From Posidonia oceanica (lineage: Eukaryota > Streptophyta > Magnoliopsida > Alismatales > Posidoniaceae), in the NCBI GenBank assembly GCA_037176725.1, contig JAZBRS010000049.1:34402001-34466000 (forward strand): DNA of 64,000 bases. Reading direction: 5' to 3'. Shown here piece by piece: positions 1-10,921 of the stretch (positions are counted from its first letter, which is position 1; each line of letters begins with the position of its first letter). A program made the translations under genes and the position numbers. The notes beneath the pieces were generated by a model. It did not search any database, was not told the DNA's origin, and saw only the letters and a program-made list of their open reading frames with translations.

Positions 1-59
1 TCCTCTGGCCAAAACCCAGGAGAAGGGCTGGAAATGACCTAGGCTTGATAGTAGTCAGT

Positions 60-505
60 TGGAGAGGCAACTCAGCTAGTTGCCTCCTAGAGAGGCGACT
101 AAGCCCGTCGCCCATTACCCAGACGACCGCCTCAGAAGCCGACATCAGCGGCAGCCCAGTCAAAAGCCATCTGAGGAGGCGACCCACAAGGACGCCACCT
201 AGAAAGGTGACTGGGCGATCGTGGGCAGCGGCTACTCACCACGATCCCCTCAACTCTTAGGCGCCCGCGCCTGCGGCGGCTGAGCAGTTGCGGAACTGCC
301 CCGGTCTTCCCCACGATCCTTGACCATTAGGCGTCACTCACTGCGGCGACTAACAATCGTGGCCCCGCTGGAACCGCTTTTCCACGGTTATCTCCCACTA
401 CCCCCTCAACCGTTAGGCGCCAGCTTAGCCGGTGACTAACAATCGTGGCCTTGTTCCTGGGTCGTCCCACACTTTGACTGAGCGGTTGCTAGGTTTAGGC
501 ACCAT
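60..505. repeat. Element-A motif cluster upstream of LTR promoter
   Basis: Repeated short motifs built on AGGCGACTAA and its variants (AGGCAACT, GGTGACTAACAATCGTGG) and the inverse form (AGTTGCC, GTCGCC). Clear copies lie near 65-105, 173-215, 335-355, 425-445 and 510-522. The cluster ends about 60-75 bp upstream of the TATA box. The same motif recurs in the leader, around the antisense PMD gene and in the 3' LTR of this element, but not as clusters in element B. Confidence 0.75.
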
Positions 506-581
506 CTCAACCGGCGACTAACCTTAACTGCCACTTTTCTAGAATTTTCTGAACTCCAACCGTCCTCACCCTCCTAAAATC

Positions 582-589
582 TATAAATA
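582..589 (+). promoter_or_regulatory. TATA box of element A 5' LTR
   Basis: TATAAATA follows the motif cluster in U3 and is conserved in the 3' LTR (40508-40515). Transcription would start roughly 30 nt downstream; the exact start is not visible. Confidence 0.7.
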
Positions 590-1133
590 GACCCCCTAGG
601 CCAATCGTTTGAGGGTCGGGATTTTAGAGAGAGGAATTTCCAAGAGAGACAGAGCCCTATCAATTGTAAGCCACCTTTAGAGAGCTAGATTTCCAATCCA
701 TAAACTCTATCTCCTGTCCTCAAGAGGCTACCAACCTAGGCTTCTTCCTTCGATCTCAGAGATTCTCAACTACGCCGGATCTCCGACCGTGCCTCCTTCC
801 AACCTCATTGCATATAGCATAAGGGTGAAAGGGAGTATCTTCCTCCAGTCTAATTTCTCATTGCATTTTTACATTCCTTAGCATAGGACCCATAGCATGT
901 GCATGCGAGGAACAACCCCCAGGAAGGAAGAAGCTTACGTAACACGAGGAAGCCGCTAGACGACATCCAGCCGTCGATCTAGTGGTCTGAGGACCTACAT
1001 CATCATCATCTCCCCCCAGGTGTCTTGTCTACCCAAAGGCAAGTGGCAATCACAACAGAGCTGACAACGTACGTAGTGGCGCAGTCATCATCTCAAACAC
1101 ACCCCCCCCCCAAATTCCACACTACAGATAAAG

Positions 1134-1151
1134 TGGCGATCACGGTCGGAC
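1134..1151 (+). promoter_or_regulatory. Primer binding site of element A
   Basis: TGGCGATCACGGTCGGAC begins seven bases after the LTR end. It starts with the obligatory TGG (complement of CCA) and resembles the complement of plant tRNA-Arg 3' ends, the usual primer type of Tat/Ogre elements. Element B has TGGCGATCACGGTGGGAC in the same place. Confidence 0.75.
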
Positions 1152-2508
1152 CCGGCTTTAGCCAACCCCCGTGCTACGTGAGCAAGCTTCATCCCTCCTT
1201 TCCCCTTTCATTTTCATAGATCTAAGTGTAGTTTTTGGTTTGGGAACCGTGCATTTAGGTTTTCGCGGTACCCCAGACCATCTCTCTGTTTTTTTCCTCT
1301 ATTTCTAACATCAGTAAAATCCCAAGCTCCAACAGCTGGGGCTAATTTACTGAGGTTAGAAGACTGTGCTGTGAACCGCCTGTCCTAGAAGTGCTTGTCC
1401 TAGCCGCTCCTCCAGAGGGCGACTGACAGAGACGCTATTTAGACAGGCGACCTCTCTAGTCCATTTTTTTAATGTAGACCTTTAGTTTTTCTCCTGTATT
1501 TTGTGTTGTATTTTTAGATCTGCAGTAGCATGAAAAAAAATTATTAAAAACAACTCTCCATGTCCACTGTGTTTTAGTTTTTTTAACAGTTTTTAGATTT
1601 GCTTGTGTCCACCCTTAAGGTGGAAACTAATTGTCTAATATTAAAGTAGAAGTTCCTTGAGGTAGTCTTCCTCTAGCTAGAACAATTAATCTGAGCAAAC
1701 CCGGGCCAGTGCAAGTCGCTCTCCCATACTCAGTATTGATTGTAATAACTGGATCAAGATCTCAAGGTGTCCTAAGTTTTATTATTGACTCCTCTTCCTC
1801 CTTGAGTAAATATTAGGGCTTGGTAGATACTTTATGCTTTAGTATTTCGTGTTTACTTCCTGCTTTATGGTTTGTTAAGTGTCGAGCCTAAGGACAAAAT
1901 CCTAGGTGGAGGGTCCCTCTTTAGAGAGACAAGCCCCCCATCTAGGCCCCTCTTGGTGGACCTTAGAGAAGGTCAAGGAGGAGTACCATCAAGCCAACCA
2001 ATCCCAGTTACTTGTGACCCACGCAGGTTTAATTAATCAACCCATTAATTAAACACTTAAACAAGTAAAAGCAACGCATTGTCTGAAATTTGTTCTCATT
2101 TTTCTTCCCTGACTATTGCGTGGTCTGTCCAAGACAGACCTGGCTTGTTGACTGAACGAGAGGCACAGCCGCTGGTGAAATCGGCAACTCGTTCGGCCGC
2201 TTGCGAAACAGGTGACTAGAGGGGACCTTACGTTTCAGTGCCTTGCTTGCAGGGATCTATGCATGTTACTGTTCACAAGGTGGTAAGCTCGAACTATTTT
2301 AATTTTTGTTAATTTTCTTTCATTTCATCGAGTCTGTATTAATTAGTGTTACTTGAGTCTGTAATTTCCTTTCAATCTTCTGTAATAGTCTAGAAAGAAA
2401 GAAAGAAAAAAAAAGCAAAAGCAAAAAAAAAAAGGAAAAAAAAGCAAAGGCAAAAACAAAGCAAAAAGAAAAAGAAAATACAAATACAAAAAAAGAAAAG
2501 AAAAAAAG
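1152..2508 (+). other. Long untranslated leader of element A
   Basis: About 1.36 kb lies between PBS and the gag start with no coding sequence I recognise. It holds two groups of element-A motifs (about 1368-1465 and 2155-2225) and ends in an A-rich polypurine tract next to the gag ATG. Leaders of similar size are seen in element B. Confidence 0.7.
2391..2508 (+). repeat. A-rich polypurine tract before gag (element A)
   Basis: About 118 bp made of runs of A with interspersed G and C (AAAAAGCAAAAGC type), abutting the gag ATG at 2509. Element B has an equivalent tract at about 8378-8575 upstream of its own gag start. Low-complexity ORFs on the opposite strand here are artefacts of this composition. 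Confidence 0.8.
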
Positions 2509-4764
2509 ATGGAGCACATAAGCACATCTTCTACCTCTACCTCCATGGCACAGCAAAGCCTAGGTCTAGATGGGTCTTTCTTCAGAGGCTCAACCTCACA
2601 GACGGAAGGGCCAGGAACCCCTGGCTTCCCATGAGCCGCCAGCCGGCGAAGATTCTCACACACCTCCATCCCCTTCGATTACCACACAGATGCAAATGAA
2701 GAAGGAAGGGAGGCAGATCAGTCCCATGGAATGAACATCCCGCCCGAGTTCACACATCCCGAGGCAGCTTCCAACGTTGTGCCTCCCGTTGTGACTACCT
2801 CCTACCCAACTGAGGAGGAAACTTACGAGGTCCAGCAATCCCTGGCTCAATAACACTTCACGCACACAAGCCCGCAAACCTCCACCCTCCAAAAACACCA
2901 CAACCACCTGTTCCATATGCCAGTCTATACACATGCCATACCTAACCCTACCTTCCTTAACCAAGGTTCCTATCCACCATACCACACGACGCCCACCTAC
3001 CCTTATATCCATCCAACTCCACCATATGCAACCCCATACCTACCACAACCTCCCGCTAATACGCAATACTACCCTACTTCGCCTCCACCATCATTCTTTC
3101 ATCCACAACAACCCCCTATTAACACACCCTACTAACCTACACGACCCCAATTGTCCCACTTTCCCCCACAACATAACCCATCATTACCACCATTCCTACA
3201 AACACACCAGCACCCGAGCCAAGGGCAATACGCCGCACCAGGGACAGATCTCAAGAGGATGATCGTCGAAGCACTTACAGAGGCCGAAGTCACTTCGAAG
3301 ACACTCATCGGCTACGACATCTCCAAGTTCCCTCACTTTAACGAAACAGAGGATCCCAGGAATCATATAGCTGCCTTCACTATGGATACTCTGCCATACC
3401 GTTACGACGCCGGGCTCACTGCATACCTCTTCTTCAAGACGCTTGAGGGAGAAGCTCTAAAGTGGTTTGACACCCTGACTTGCTATGATCTCCAGGATTT
3501 TAGGATAATTGAAGAAAAATTCCTAAATCAGTACAGTCACTGGGTGCCACACAAACCCACTACAGGCGACCTCACAGCCGAGAGAATGAGGCCAAATGAG
3601 GACTTCGCCACCTTCGCTAGCCGGTGGAGGGACATGACTGCTAGGTCAGAGTGCTACATACCTGATATTCAAGCTGTGGAAATAATTGCAAGAAATACCA
3701 CGGGAGCACTCAGGGCTGGACTGTTGGTAGGTGACTTGCACACCTATCCACAGTTATATGAACAGGTCGCCAAGGTGATGTGGAATAGAGAAGAGCTGCC
3801 ATTCCTGGAGCTCGAAGCAAAAAACCGGAAGAAGACTGCGGGGCATACAATAGAAGGTGTCATTGGCAACATGGCACAGCTGACCATGCAGAATCAGAGG
3901 GGATGGAAAGGGCAACACTTCCAGCAGCCTCAATATCAAATGGAACAGCAGAGGCAGCCATTCCAGCAATTCCAACCCCAGCACTCTAATTCCCCAGTAA
4001 ATGCCCAACAGGGGCAGAACAACAACCAATACAAGGCACCGCCACAAAGACAGAGGGACTACCACAATGTTCCTCCTCCACAAGCACCAAGGGGAGCAAG
4101 GAGACAGAATTACCCACCGCTTCCAGAAACGATCTCAGACATCTTCAAGATGTTGGTCGAAAGTGGGGACTTACAACTCCCAGTGCCAAAGCCAAACGCT
4201 CCCAATACAAACATGACCAAGTACTGTGCATATCACCAGAAAAATGGGCACACACTTGAAGAATGTTATGTGTTAAAAGATCGAATATATGATCTAAATG
4301 ATAAGGGAGAAATAATGTGGTCGGCCCTCAAAGACAGGTTGAAAGAGGCCAGGACGGGACAACACAAGTTGCAGATACACCAGAACCCTCTACCCAACCA
4401 CCTAGTGGCACACCTGGAGGCAGGAGGCAGTCCACCAGAGGCCGAGACTGTCTCCATCTGCCTACTTGAATCAGAGCTGGAGTTGGTTCCCTCCGTTGCG
4501 GAAAGCAATGGGTCTGAGGTGTGCTCTAAATCGGGATCCATAGAATGGGAATTCCCAATAGAGGCAGCACAAGACGAAGAAAGCGAGGAGAATGACCTAG
4601 AGCTCCTCAGGTGTTTCAATTTCCTTCCAGGAGAAGGTCAATCCCAAGAGCAAAATGGCGAGACAGATCCCTTCGAGCTAGCCCGAAAGATTATCAAAGA
4701 ATATGAGTGGAAAAATATAGTCTTCAAGGACTCAGAGCTACCCACTTCAGAGAAACAGCCCTAG
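2509..4764 (+). pseudogene. gag: Gag polyprotein, element A (degraded)
   Basis: Capsid/nucleocapsid precursor that forms the virus-like particle. The frame opens at ATG 2509 directly after the A-rich tract and runs to a TAG at 4762-4764; a TGA and two TAA stops (about 2632, 2851 and 3133) break the proline-rich N-terminal third, and from about 3136 on it is open for over 530 codons. The central domain (about 3300-3780) has the Tat-type capsid pattern (KFPHFNETEDPRNHIAAF, LKWFDTL, FASRWRDM). A Gln-rich linker follows, then a zinc-knuckle variant C-x2-H-x4-H-x4-C (CAYHQKNGHTLEEC) at about 4226-4270. All four stops can be explained by one C-to-T change (CGA, CAA, CAG). Retropepsin 1 continues in the same frame. 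Confidence 0.88.
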
Positions 4765-4767
4765 CCC

Positions 4768-5647
4768 TTGGTAATCACTGTAGAGGTCAACGACTACCTC
4801 CTCCCCAGCATACTTGTAGACACAGGGGCTAGTCGCAGTGCGTGCTCTCTGAACACACTCGACTACCTGGACGTCGAAGAAGAAGATATCACCAGGGAGA
4901 GGATCTTCTGCAAGGGCTTTGATAACAGTCAGACGGAGGTGATAGGGACAGTTCAGCTGGCAATTACCATCGGACCCCTCACCAGCAATACCAAGGTCAT
5001 GGTGGTGGAGTGCGAACTAGCAGAACAGTTAATCCTGGGAAGAATGTGGTTAGCGGAAATATGTGCAGTTGCGTCCCCAACGCACCAGCTATTAAAGTTC
5101 AGATTCCAATGAGAGATGATCACTATCAAGGCGGACCATGAAACAACTTTGGAAATGATTTGGGGACCCTATCTGGCAGGATTTCACATGGGAGACCCAG
5201 CACCAAATGGCACAGGCGGCTGGATCGATGACTGGGACGATGAAGCCCCAAGCATACAAGCATTCCAGCAGTTCACTGATGGTCAAACCTAAGGGTATAC
5301 CCAGGTCCAGAGGCCTACATTGCTAAGCTCATCTCAGCTGCCCATAAATCAGGGACAGTCTCTCCTCAGAAGACCTCTATCTCTGCTTAAGTCCGGCTAC
5401 GCCAAGGGAGAATACAACCAAGCTCAGCAAGCCCCCATCACAAGAACAGGGCAGATCTCCAACCAAGTCGCACTGCCTCCGCCAGATGCAAAACGAGCCA
5501 TTTCCCCGCCTCAACCAGAGTTCCACATACCCCAGAGGATAGAAGGCACCTTTGACATCCTAGAGCAACTCAGGAAGACACAAGCAAAGATCTCTATCTA
5601 CGAGCTGGTCAAAGCCTCAGAGAAGCACTGGGATATCCTGATGGAGG
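4768..5647 (+). pseudogene. pol: Retropepsin 1 and linker, element A
   Basis: Aspartic protease domain in the same frame as gag. The active-site triad DTG is at 4819-4827 (VDTGASRSACS) and the second conserved block is LILGRMWLAE near 5029-5058. A TGA at 5110-5112 and a TAA near 5290 interrupt the downstream linker (both single C-to-T changes). The linker continues to 5647, where element B begins; the frame resumes after B at 25641 with a second retropepsin. Two retropepsin domains in one polyprotein also occur in element B, so this is a family feature, not an accident of this copy. Confidence 0.85.
5643..5647. repeat. Left target-site duplication of element B (GGAGG)
   Basis: GGAGG immediately precedes the LTR start TGTAGATACC and is repeated at 25636-25640 right after the LTR end CCACA. 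Five-base duplications are the norm for Ty3/Gypsy integration. This fixes both boundaries of element B. Confidence 0.95.
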
Positions 5648-5873
5648 TGTAGATACCCCGTTTTGGCACTCCCTTCATATTAGGATAGTCCCTTGCATTA
5701 GATCGCTCTTAGAGGCCCTCCATCTATTTCTGAATCTCACTTGAGCTAAATGTCCCTCTCAAATTCAAAATGCTATACCTTTTAAGCCCCAAATGTTGGC
5801 AACCTGAGTGTTCTTCACGTCTTGACCAAATTTGAAAGGCAAACTGATTAAGGGTGTTGTCCGCAGAATTGTC

Positions 5874-6170
5874 CGCGTACAACGTTGGCTGCTGGTTTTC
5901 CAGAGGCTAACGTTGGCCACTGGCTTTGCAGCATCCAACGTGGCAACCAGTCAGCCAAAGCTTTCCATATTTGGCCTAATCCAAAAATTGTGTTTTTGCC
6001 ATCTTTAGAACTTGTTGACTGGTCAAAGCCATCAAAGTCAAGTTTAATCGCACTTAAGGACTCATTAATTAGAGAATCTTCTCTGATCCTGGCAGTTATG
6101 CCTCGGAGGTCGTTATACATGAGTTCTCTCGCTTATAACGTTATACGCTGGTTTTCCAGCGTATAACACC
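5874..6170. repeat. Element-B motif cluster in U3 of the 5' LTR
   Basis: Five copies of a degenerate near-palindromic motif: GCGTACAACGTTGGC (about 5875), GGCTAACGTTGGCC (5907), CATCCAACGTGGC (5935), GCTTATAACGTTATACGC (6130) and GCGTATAAC (6159). The last copy is about 65 bp before the TATA box. Copies at the same places in the 3' LTR (24436-24732) have drifted mainly by C/T and G/A changes. Confidence 0.8.
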
Positions 6171-6231
6171 TCTGAAATAGGAAACTCTGCTGACTTGGCA
6201 TTTGTGTCCTTTTTTATTCCTCCCTTGCTTC

Positions 6232-6238
6232 TATAAAA
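6232..6238 (+). promoter_or_regulatory. TATA box of element B 5' LTR
   Basis: TATAAAA in the context TTCTATAAAAGCATGG, downstream of the U3 motif cluster, and repeated at 24795-24801 in the 3' LTR. Confidence 0.75.
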
Positions 6239-7076
6239 GCATGGGTATCCCCACAGTGTTCAAGGCCGGATTTTGGAGAGAGGAAAAGAGCTAAGAAGCT
6301 TTTGGAATTCACATACTCTTGAGATTAAAAATCTTAGAGAAGTGAGCTCCTCAAGAACTTAGAGCGAAAAGAGAACTTTTTTTGAAAGAAAAGAGTCTGA
6401 GAGCTAGCTAGAGGATCCTTTTGTCGTTGTTGGCTTCATGCTGACACGGTTTGCACCTTGTGCATAGACAGAAGGGAACTTTGTTTCATACATTTCTTTC
6501 TTTATTTTTGTCATTATTTGTTTAATTCCATAGCATAGTCAAGCATTTCTTTTATTCCAAGATCATATACTATTAACTAGGCATACATCTCCTTCATATT
6601 GCAATCGGGGGGATCAAACCCCTCAGGTACGTATTTCACCACGTTTCCTTTGCTTTCTTTTTTACTAATTCTAGATAGATTGCTACACATATTAATCCAT
6701 TTCTATATAGTCTTGCTTTTGCTTTGCTAACGTTTGTCATACAAGGAGGAAGAAGGAAGAAAGAACTTACCAAGCACGGGCACCCTTGGGCAATGCTGGC
6801 GTTGTCCCAAGGTAGCTGAACCCGCAACCACATCACATCTCCCCAAAGGCGTCTCGAGGGCCGGCGAAAGCGAACCGAGAGTGGCGATCACACCAATTCC
6901 ATCACACGTGGAGTGACGGAGTTGGATACAAAGAAGGGGAACCTCGAGGAAGAGAAGATAGGGCGAGCAAAAGAGGGAGCCAAAAGAGGCATTCTTCGTC
7001 CCCGGGAACCATCCATCTCACCAGCGCTTTCATCACCATCTTCTCCTCCCTCTCCCAAAACCCCATATCCACAGTC

Positions 7077-7094
7077 TGGCGATCACGGTGGGAC
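7077..7094 (+). promoter_or_regulatory. Primer binding site of element B
   Basis: TGGCGATCACGGTGGGAC starts three bases after the LTR end. It is tRNA-Arg-like and one base different from the PBS of element A. Confidence 0.78.
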
Positions 7095-8676
7095 GGCTAA
7101 AAGTGCCCCCGTGCAAGGTAAGTAATCCTTTCTTTCTTTTTCCTCCTTCACTAACAAACATTCTTAGTTTAATTTTAGTTTCTTATTTTCTCGTATAATT
7201 TAGAAAAGCAACAAAATTCCTCGTAGTGTTTTGAGGCATCGTGATTCTCTTTTGGTTTGTTTTCTTCGTATCATTAACTGAAATCACCTCCCCCTTCTCT
7301 CTGGATTCTCGGGCGTGGGGGTGATCTGTAAAAAATAACTATTTTTCTGAAAAAATACTGTCAGTACGTTATACGCGTGATCTGGCACGTCTAACATTGG
7401 ACGCTGCAATATCCGCGTCTAACGACCACTGAACAGGAACCCTTCTGTTTTAAAATTTCTTTTAGTTTTCTTTGTTATAACTGGCCCAAAGAACTGAGGT
7501 GTGAGGTGATCGGCTCTGCCGTAGGGACCGGAACTTCAGTTCCTTTGGGTGCTTTGCAAAAAAATTAACAAAAAAAAAAAAAAATCACATCTTTTTGTAT
7601 GACTTGCATGGCCCTCATTGGGAACTAAATTGTTTGTGTCATTCCTTGGGTTATATAAGCAACCATCTAGGTCCCAAGCGCCTCTGTCGCAAGGGGCTTA
7701 GAAAAGGTACTTGTATTATCATTGTCTTTTGCTAGGGTCCCTCCTTCTTCCTTGGCCTTTTAGTGAAAGATAATTAGAACCTCAAGCCTTGACTTGTATT
7801 CCTCCCTCCCCCTTTCGGTGGTTTGTTTATTTCTTTGTGTATACATACGTGAGTGACCCGATCAATCTCGGGTACGCTGGGCTCTACCTCTACGGGGTAG
7901 GGACCTAAGTGTATTCAGGCTCCCCTTAACATCCTCAGGAGTTGAGGTAGGGGGTAGTACCAATCATATTCACCCATCTTGTAAGGAGCCTTAGAAAATC
8001 CGAAAAAAGCCATACCTAAGCCTTAAGGAACCCAGAGAGCTACAACAGGTTTAAAACACTAATCTCAAAGCAAAAGCCAAAATTAAAATCTTAAATCGCT
8101 GTTTGGAAGTGTTTCTATGCAGTTCTTTGAAATAGGGTCCGTTGAAATACCTGCGTATAACGTTGTACGCAGCAGATTAAGCGTCTAATGCATTCTCTGT
8201 ATGGCTGTTATACTTTAGCTCCTTAGTGTGATTTGTTTGGCAGGGAAGACTTTGAAAAACCCAAACAGTAACAATATCAGTTAGGGGAAACTCTGTTTAT
8301 TGTTTACTTTCTTTTTTTTAAGGAACCTGTATTAAAAGTACTTGTAATTTCCCTTTCTTCGCACTTGTAACCCTTCAAAAAAAAACAAAAACAAAAAAAA
8401 AGGAAAAGAAGAAAAGCAAAAAAGAGAAAAAGCAGAAAAAAGAACAGAAAAAAAGGAAAAGGAAAAAATCAAAGAAAGGCAAAAATCTAAAAAAAAAAAA
8501 GAGAGAGTGAAAGGCTGAGAGAAAAAAGAAAAGAAAAGAAAGAGAAGACAGGAAAAGAGTTGGAGGAAATATAACTAGGGACGCTGAACGCCTGACATCT
8601 TGCATCCAATGTTATACGCCTTACACTGAGGCGTATTACGCCTTGAAGCCAATTCTCATTATCAAAAGCTACAGCA
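7095..8676 (+). other. Untranslated leader of element B with motif groups and A-rich tract
   Basis: About 1.58 kb without a recognisable gene. Element-B motifs occur at about 7361-7425 (including CGTCTAACATTGGACGC), 8150-8200 (GCGTATAACGTTGTACGC) and 8585-8640 (GTTATACGCC, GGCGTATTACGCC). An A-rich polypurine tract fills about 8378-8575. Gag starts at 8677. Confidence 0.75.
8378..8575 (+). repeat. A-rich polypurine tract before gag (element B)
   Basis: Nearly 200 bp of A-runs with G and scattered C, ending about 100 bp before the gag ATG. It is the positional counterpart of the tract at 2391-2508 in element A. Confidence 0.8.
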
Positions 8677-10860
8677 ATGATGAATCAAATCCATGAAGCT
8701 GATCAGCCAGAAAGAGAGAGGTCAGACTCTGCAAGTACCTCGGGAGAGGAGCCTACAATCTACCACCCAATCACCAGAGAAGTTTTAGATCTAGATTCAA
8801 TCCAGTACAGAGCCATGTACCAGTTCTTAAACGAAGAGACATCTGCCCAAACGAGGCCATGTCTAAACAATCTCCAGCAGCCACCCCACCTCGGTGAAGG
8901 ACAATGAAGGCCAGTTGCGGACCATCCCCCTGAAGATCTATACCAGGGACTAGATGGCAACCCACCACCGGACACAAACCACCTAGTACTGGGCACAACG
9001 CTCAACGGAGCATATAACTCAAGGGCCAACCCCTTGATTCAGGAACATAATTACATGCCACATGGCAAGTACAAGGAAGGAGTCTATCTGAGACATCCCC
9101 GACCACCCTTGGCAGACAATCAGCCTCGGCCGGATCATCATTATCACCAGGCATCTTCCCCGCGATACGATCAAGTCGCGCCTCAACATTTCTGCAACAG
9201 CTACCTCCATCAGCAGTAGAACCAGCCGTCCTTCAATTCACATGTCCCGACCCCATCAGCCGAGATAACAAATTTGGATGAGATGAGGAAAATGCTCAGT
9301 GCATTAGGGGTGCATACCCAGGCTCTGGCAAACTTTGACATGAGCTGGTTCCCCCCATTTAGATTACCTCCAGGTTTCAAGTACCCCAAGACTCCCAAGT
9401 TCAATGGAACCACCAACCCACTCAGTCACTTGTTGCGGTTCCAAATGGAGTCGGCCCCCTATTTCCATGATTTGGGGCTCGTGGTACACCTATTCTTCTA
9501 TTCACTCAAAAGAGAGCCAATGGATTGGTTTCTCACTCTCTCCAAGGAAGACCTTAGCAGCTTTGATAAGATCAAAGAGAGCTTCCTTACAAAGTACCAG
9601 CACAAGATAGATCCAAAGCCAACCTTCCACGACCTAAGCAAGGAGGTAATGAAGCAAGGCAAAAGCTGGGTTACATTCGCCAACAGATGGCAGGAAATGG
9701 CAGTCAGATCAGGATTGACCATTCCAAAGAGACAAGTGGTCCAAACCCTCATTGCAAACACAACTGGACCAATGAAGAATGGGCTAGTGAATGCTTACTG
9801 CCCCAATGTTACGGCTTTATACGAAGTGGCGGCCTCCGTTAAAGAAAACTTGCATGAATTCATAGAGGAGCCAAAGAAAAGCTGGAAAACACAAGTAATA
9901 GAGGGAGTGACCAGGGTTGTCAACAAGATAAGCCCCGCCCCCAGGCCATTCGATCAAAGGGCTATACTGGCTTCGTAGCAGCTGACATGGAACCGCCCTC
10001 CTCCTCAGCAGCAAGCCTGGAGCCCTCCTCAGCAGCCAACATGGAGCCATCCTCCTCCTCAGCAGCCAACATGGAGCCACCCTCCTCCTCAACAACAGCA
10101 AACATGGAGCCGCCCTCCTCAGCAGCAGCCAGCATGGAATAATCCTCCCCCTCAGCAACAGATCCGCCCAATATGGAACACTCCCCGGCCGCAATGGACC
10201 AGGGGCAATCAAAACAGCCAAGCCAACGACCGAAATCCCCCCAACAACATTGGGAATGGGAGCGGTTATCATAATGTTCCCCCTCCAATGCCAGGCAAAA
10301 AGGGAAAAAGAGATCGTTACCCTCCTTTACCGGTCACACTGGTCGACATGTTCATAGAACTGGAGGAAGCAAAAGCGCTCGAATTCCCACCAGTCAGGCT
10401 TGAATTGCCAAATTGTAACCGGAACAAATATTGCCCGTTCCATAGAATGCATGGTCACAACATCAATGACTGCTGGACCTTCCGGGACATAGTATATATG
10501 ACATGGTGGAGGCGGATGTGCTTGAATGGGATGTCCTGGTCAAAAGAGCCAAACAAAGAAAGCAGGCAGGGACGTCCCAGTAGGTCTACAGCGACCCTCT
10601 CCCCAAGCATCAAGTCATGGCATTCCAGGACGAACAGCTCCCTAATCCATCAGAGGACTGGGATAGCCATGTTGAATTAAAAGAAGACTGGGATAATCAA
10701 GCCGAGCAATGGAAGACAATCTCAGATGATGACTAGGATAGTGAGGCGGATGAAGGATTAACAGTAAAGGAGCTCCTTAGCCAGTTAAACCTCACCGCAG
10801 TAGTGGAGGAGCCACAAGAAGACACAGAAGAAGAAAACCAGGTTTAAAAGGCAATCAGCA
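8677..10860 (+). pseudogene. gag: Gag polyprotein, element B (degraded)
   Basis: The frame starts at ATG 8677 (MMNQIHEADQ). It is interrupted by a TGA near 8905, TAG at 9218-9220 and TAG near 9976, each one transition away from Arg or Gln. The Tat-type capsid domain lies at about 9350-9880 (KTPKFNGTTNPLSHLLRF, FANRWQEM). Next comes a repetitive Pro/Gln/Trp linker (9980-10190) built on a minisatellite of CCTCCTCAGCAGCC-type units. A zinc-knuckle variant C-x2-H-x4-H-x4-C (CPFHRMHGHNINDC) follows at about 10430-10475. A frameshift near 10500 moves the acidic C-terminal tail into another frame. Capsid and zinc-knuckle motifs match gag of element A. Confidence 0.87.
9980..10190 (+). repeat. Gag-internal minisatellite coding for Pro/Gln/Trp repeats
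   Basis: Imperfect units containing CCTCCTCAGCAGC and AACATGGAGCC repeat about six or seven times and encode PPQQP-TWS type repeats between capsid and zinc knuckle. Variation is in-frame. The opposite-strand ORFs over this stretch are shadows. Confidence 0.75.
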
Positions 10861-10921
10861 ATTTGAACGAGAAAACATAGTCTTCAAGGATTCAGAGCTT
10901 CCACCCCCGCACAAGCAGGAG

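Larger units (their letters stand above)
1..1126 (+). repeat. 5' LTR of element A (left end cut by window)
   Basis: This aligns to 39929-41049 and ends in CA at 1126, a few bases before the PBS. It holds a dense cluster of AGGCGACT/GGTGACTAAC motifs (about 60-505), a TATA box at 582-589 and, near its 3' end, a PBS-like sequence (1044-1053, TGGCAATCAC; TGGCGATCAC in the 3' copy). Differences from the 3' LTR are mostly transitions. Confidence 0.93.
5648..7073 (+). repeat. 5' LTR of element B
   Basis: 1,426 bp, TG...CA, matching 24212-25635. U3 carries GCGTATAACGTT-type motifs (5874-6170), a TATA box at 6232-6238 follows, and near the 3' end lies a PBS-like TGGCGATCACA (6882-6892), 195 bp ahead of the true PBS. 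Confidence 0.96.
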
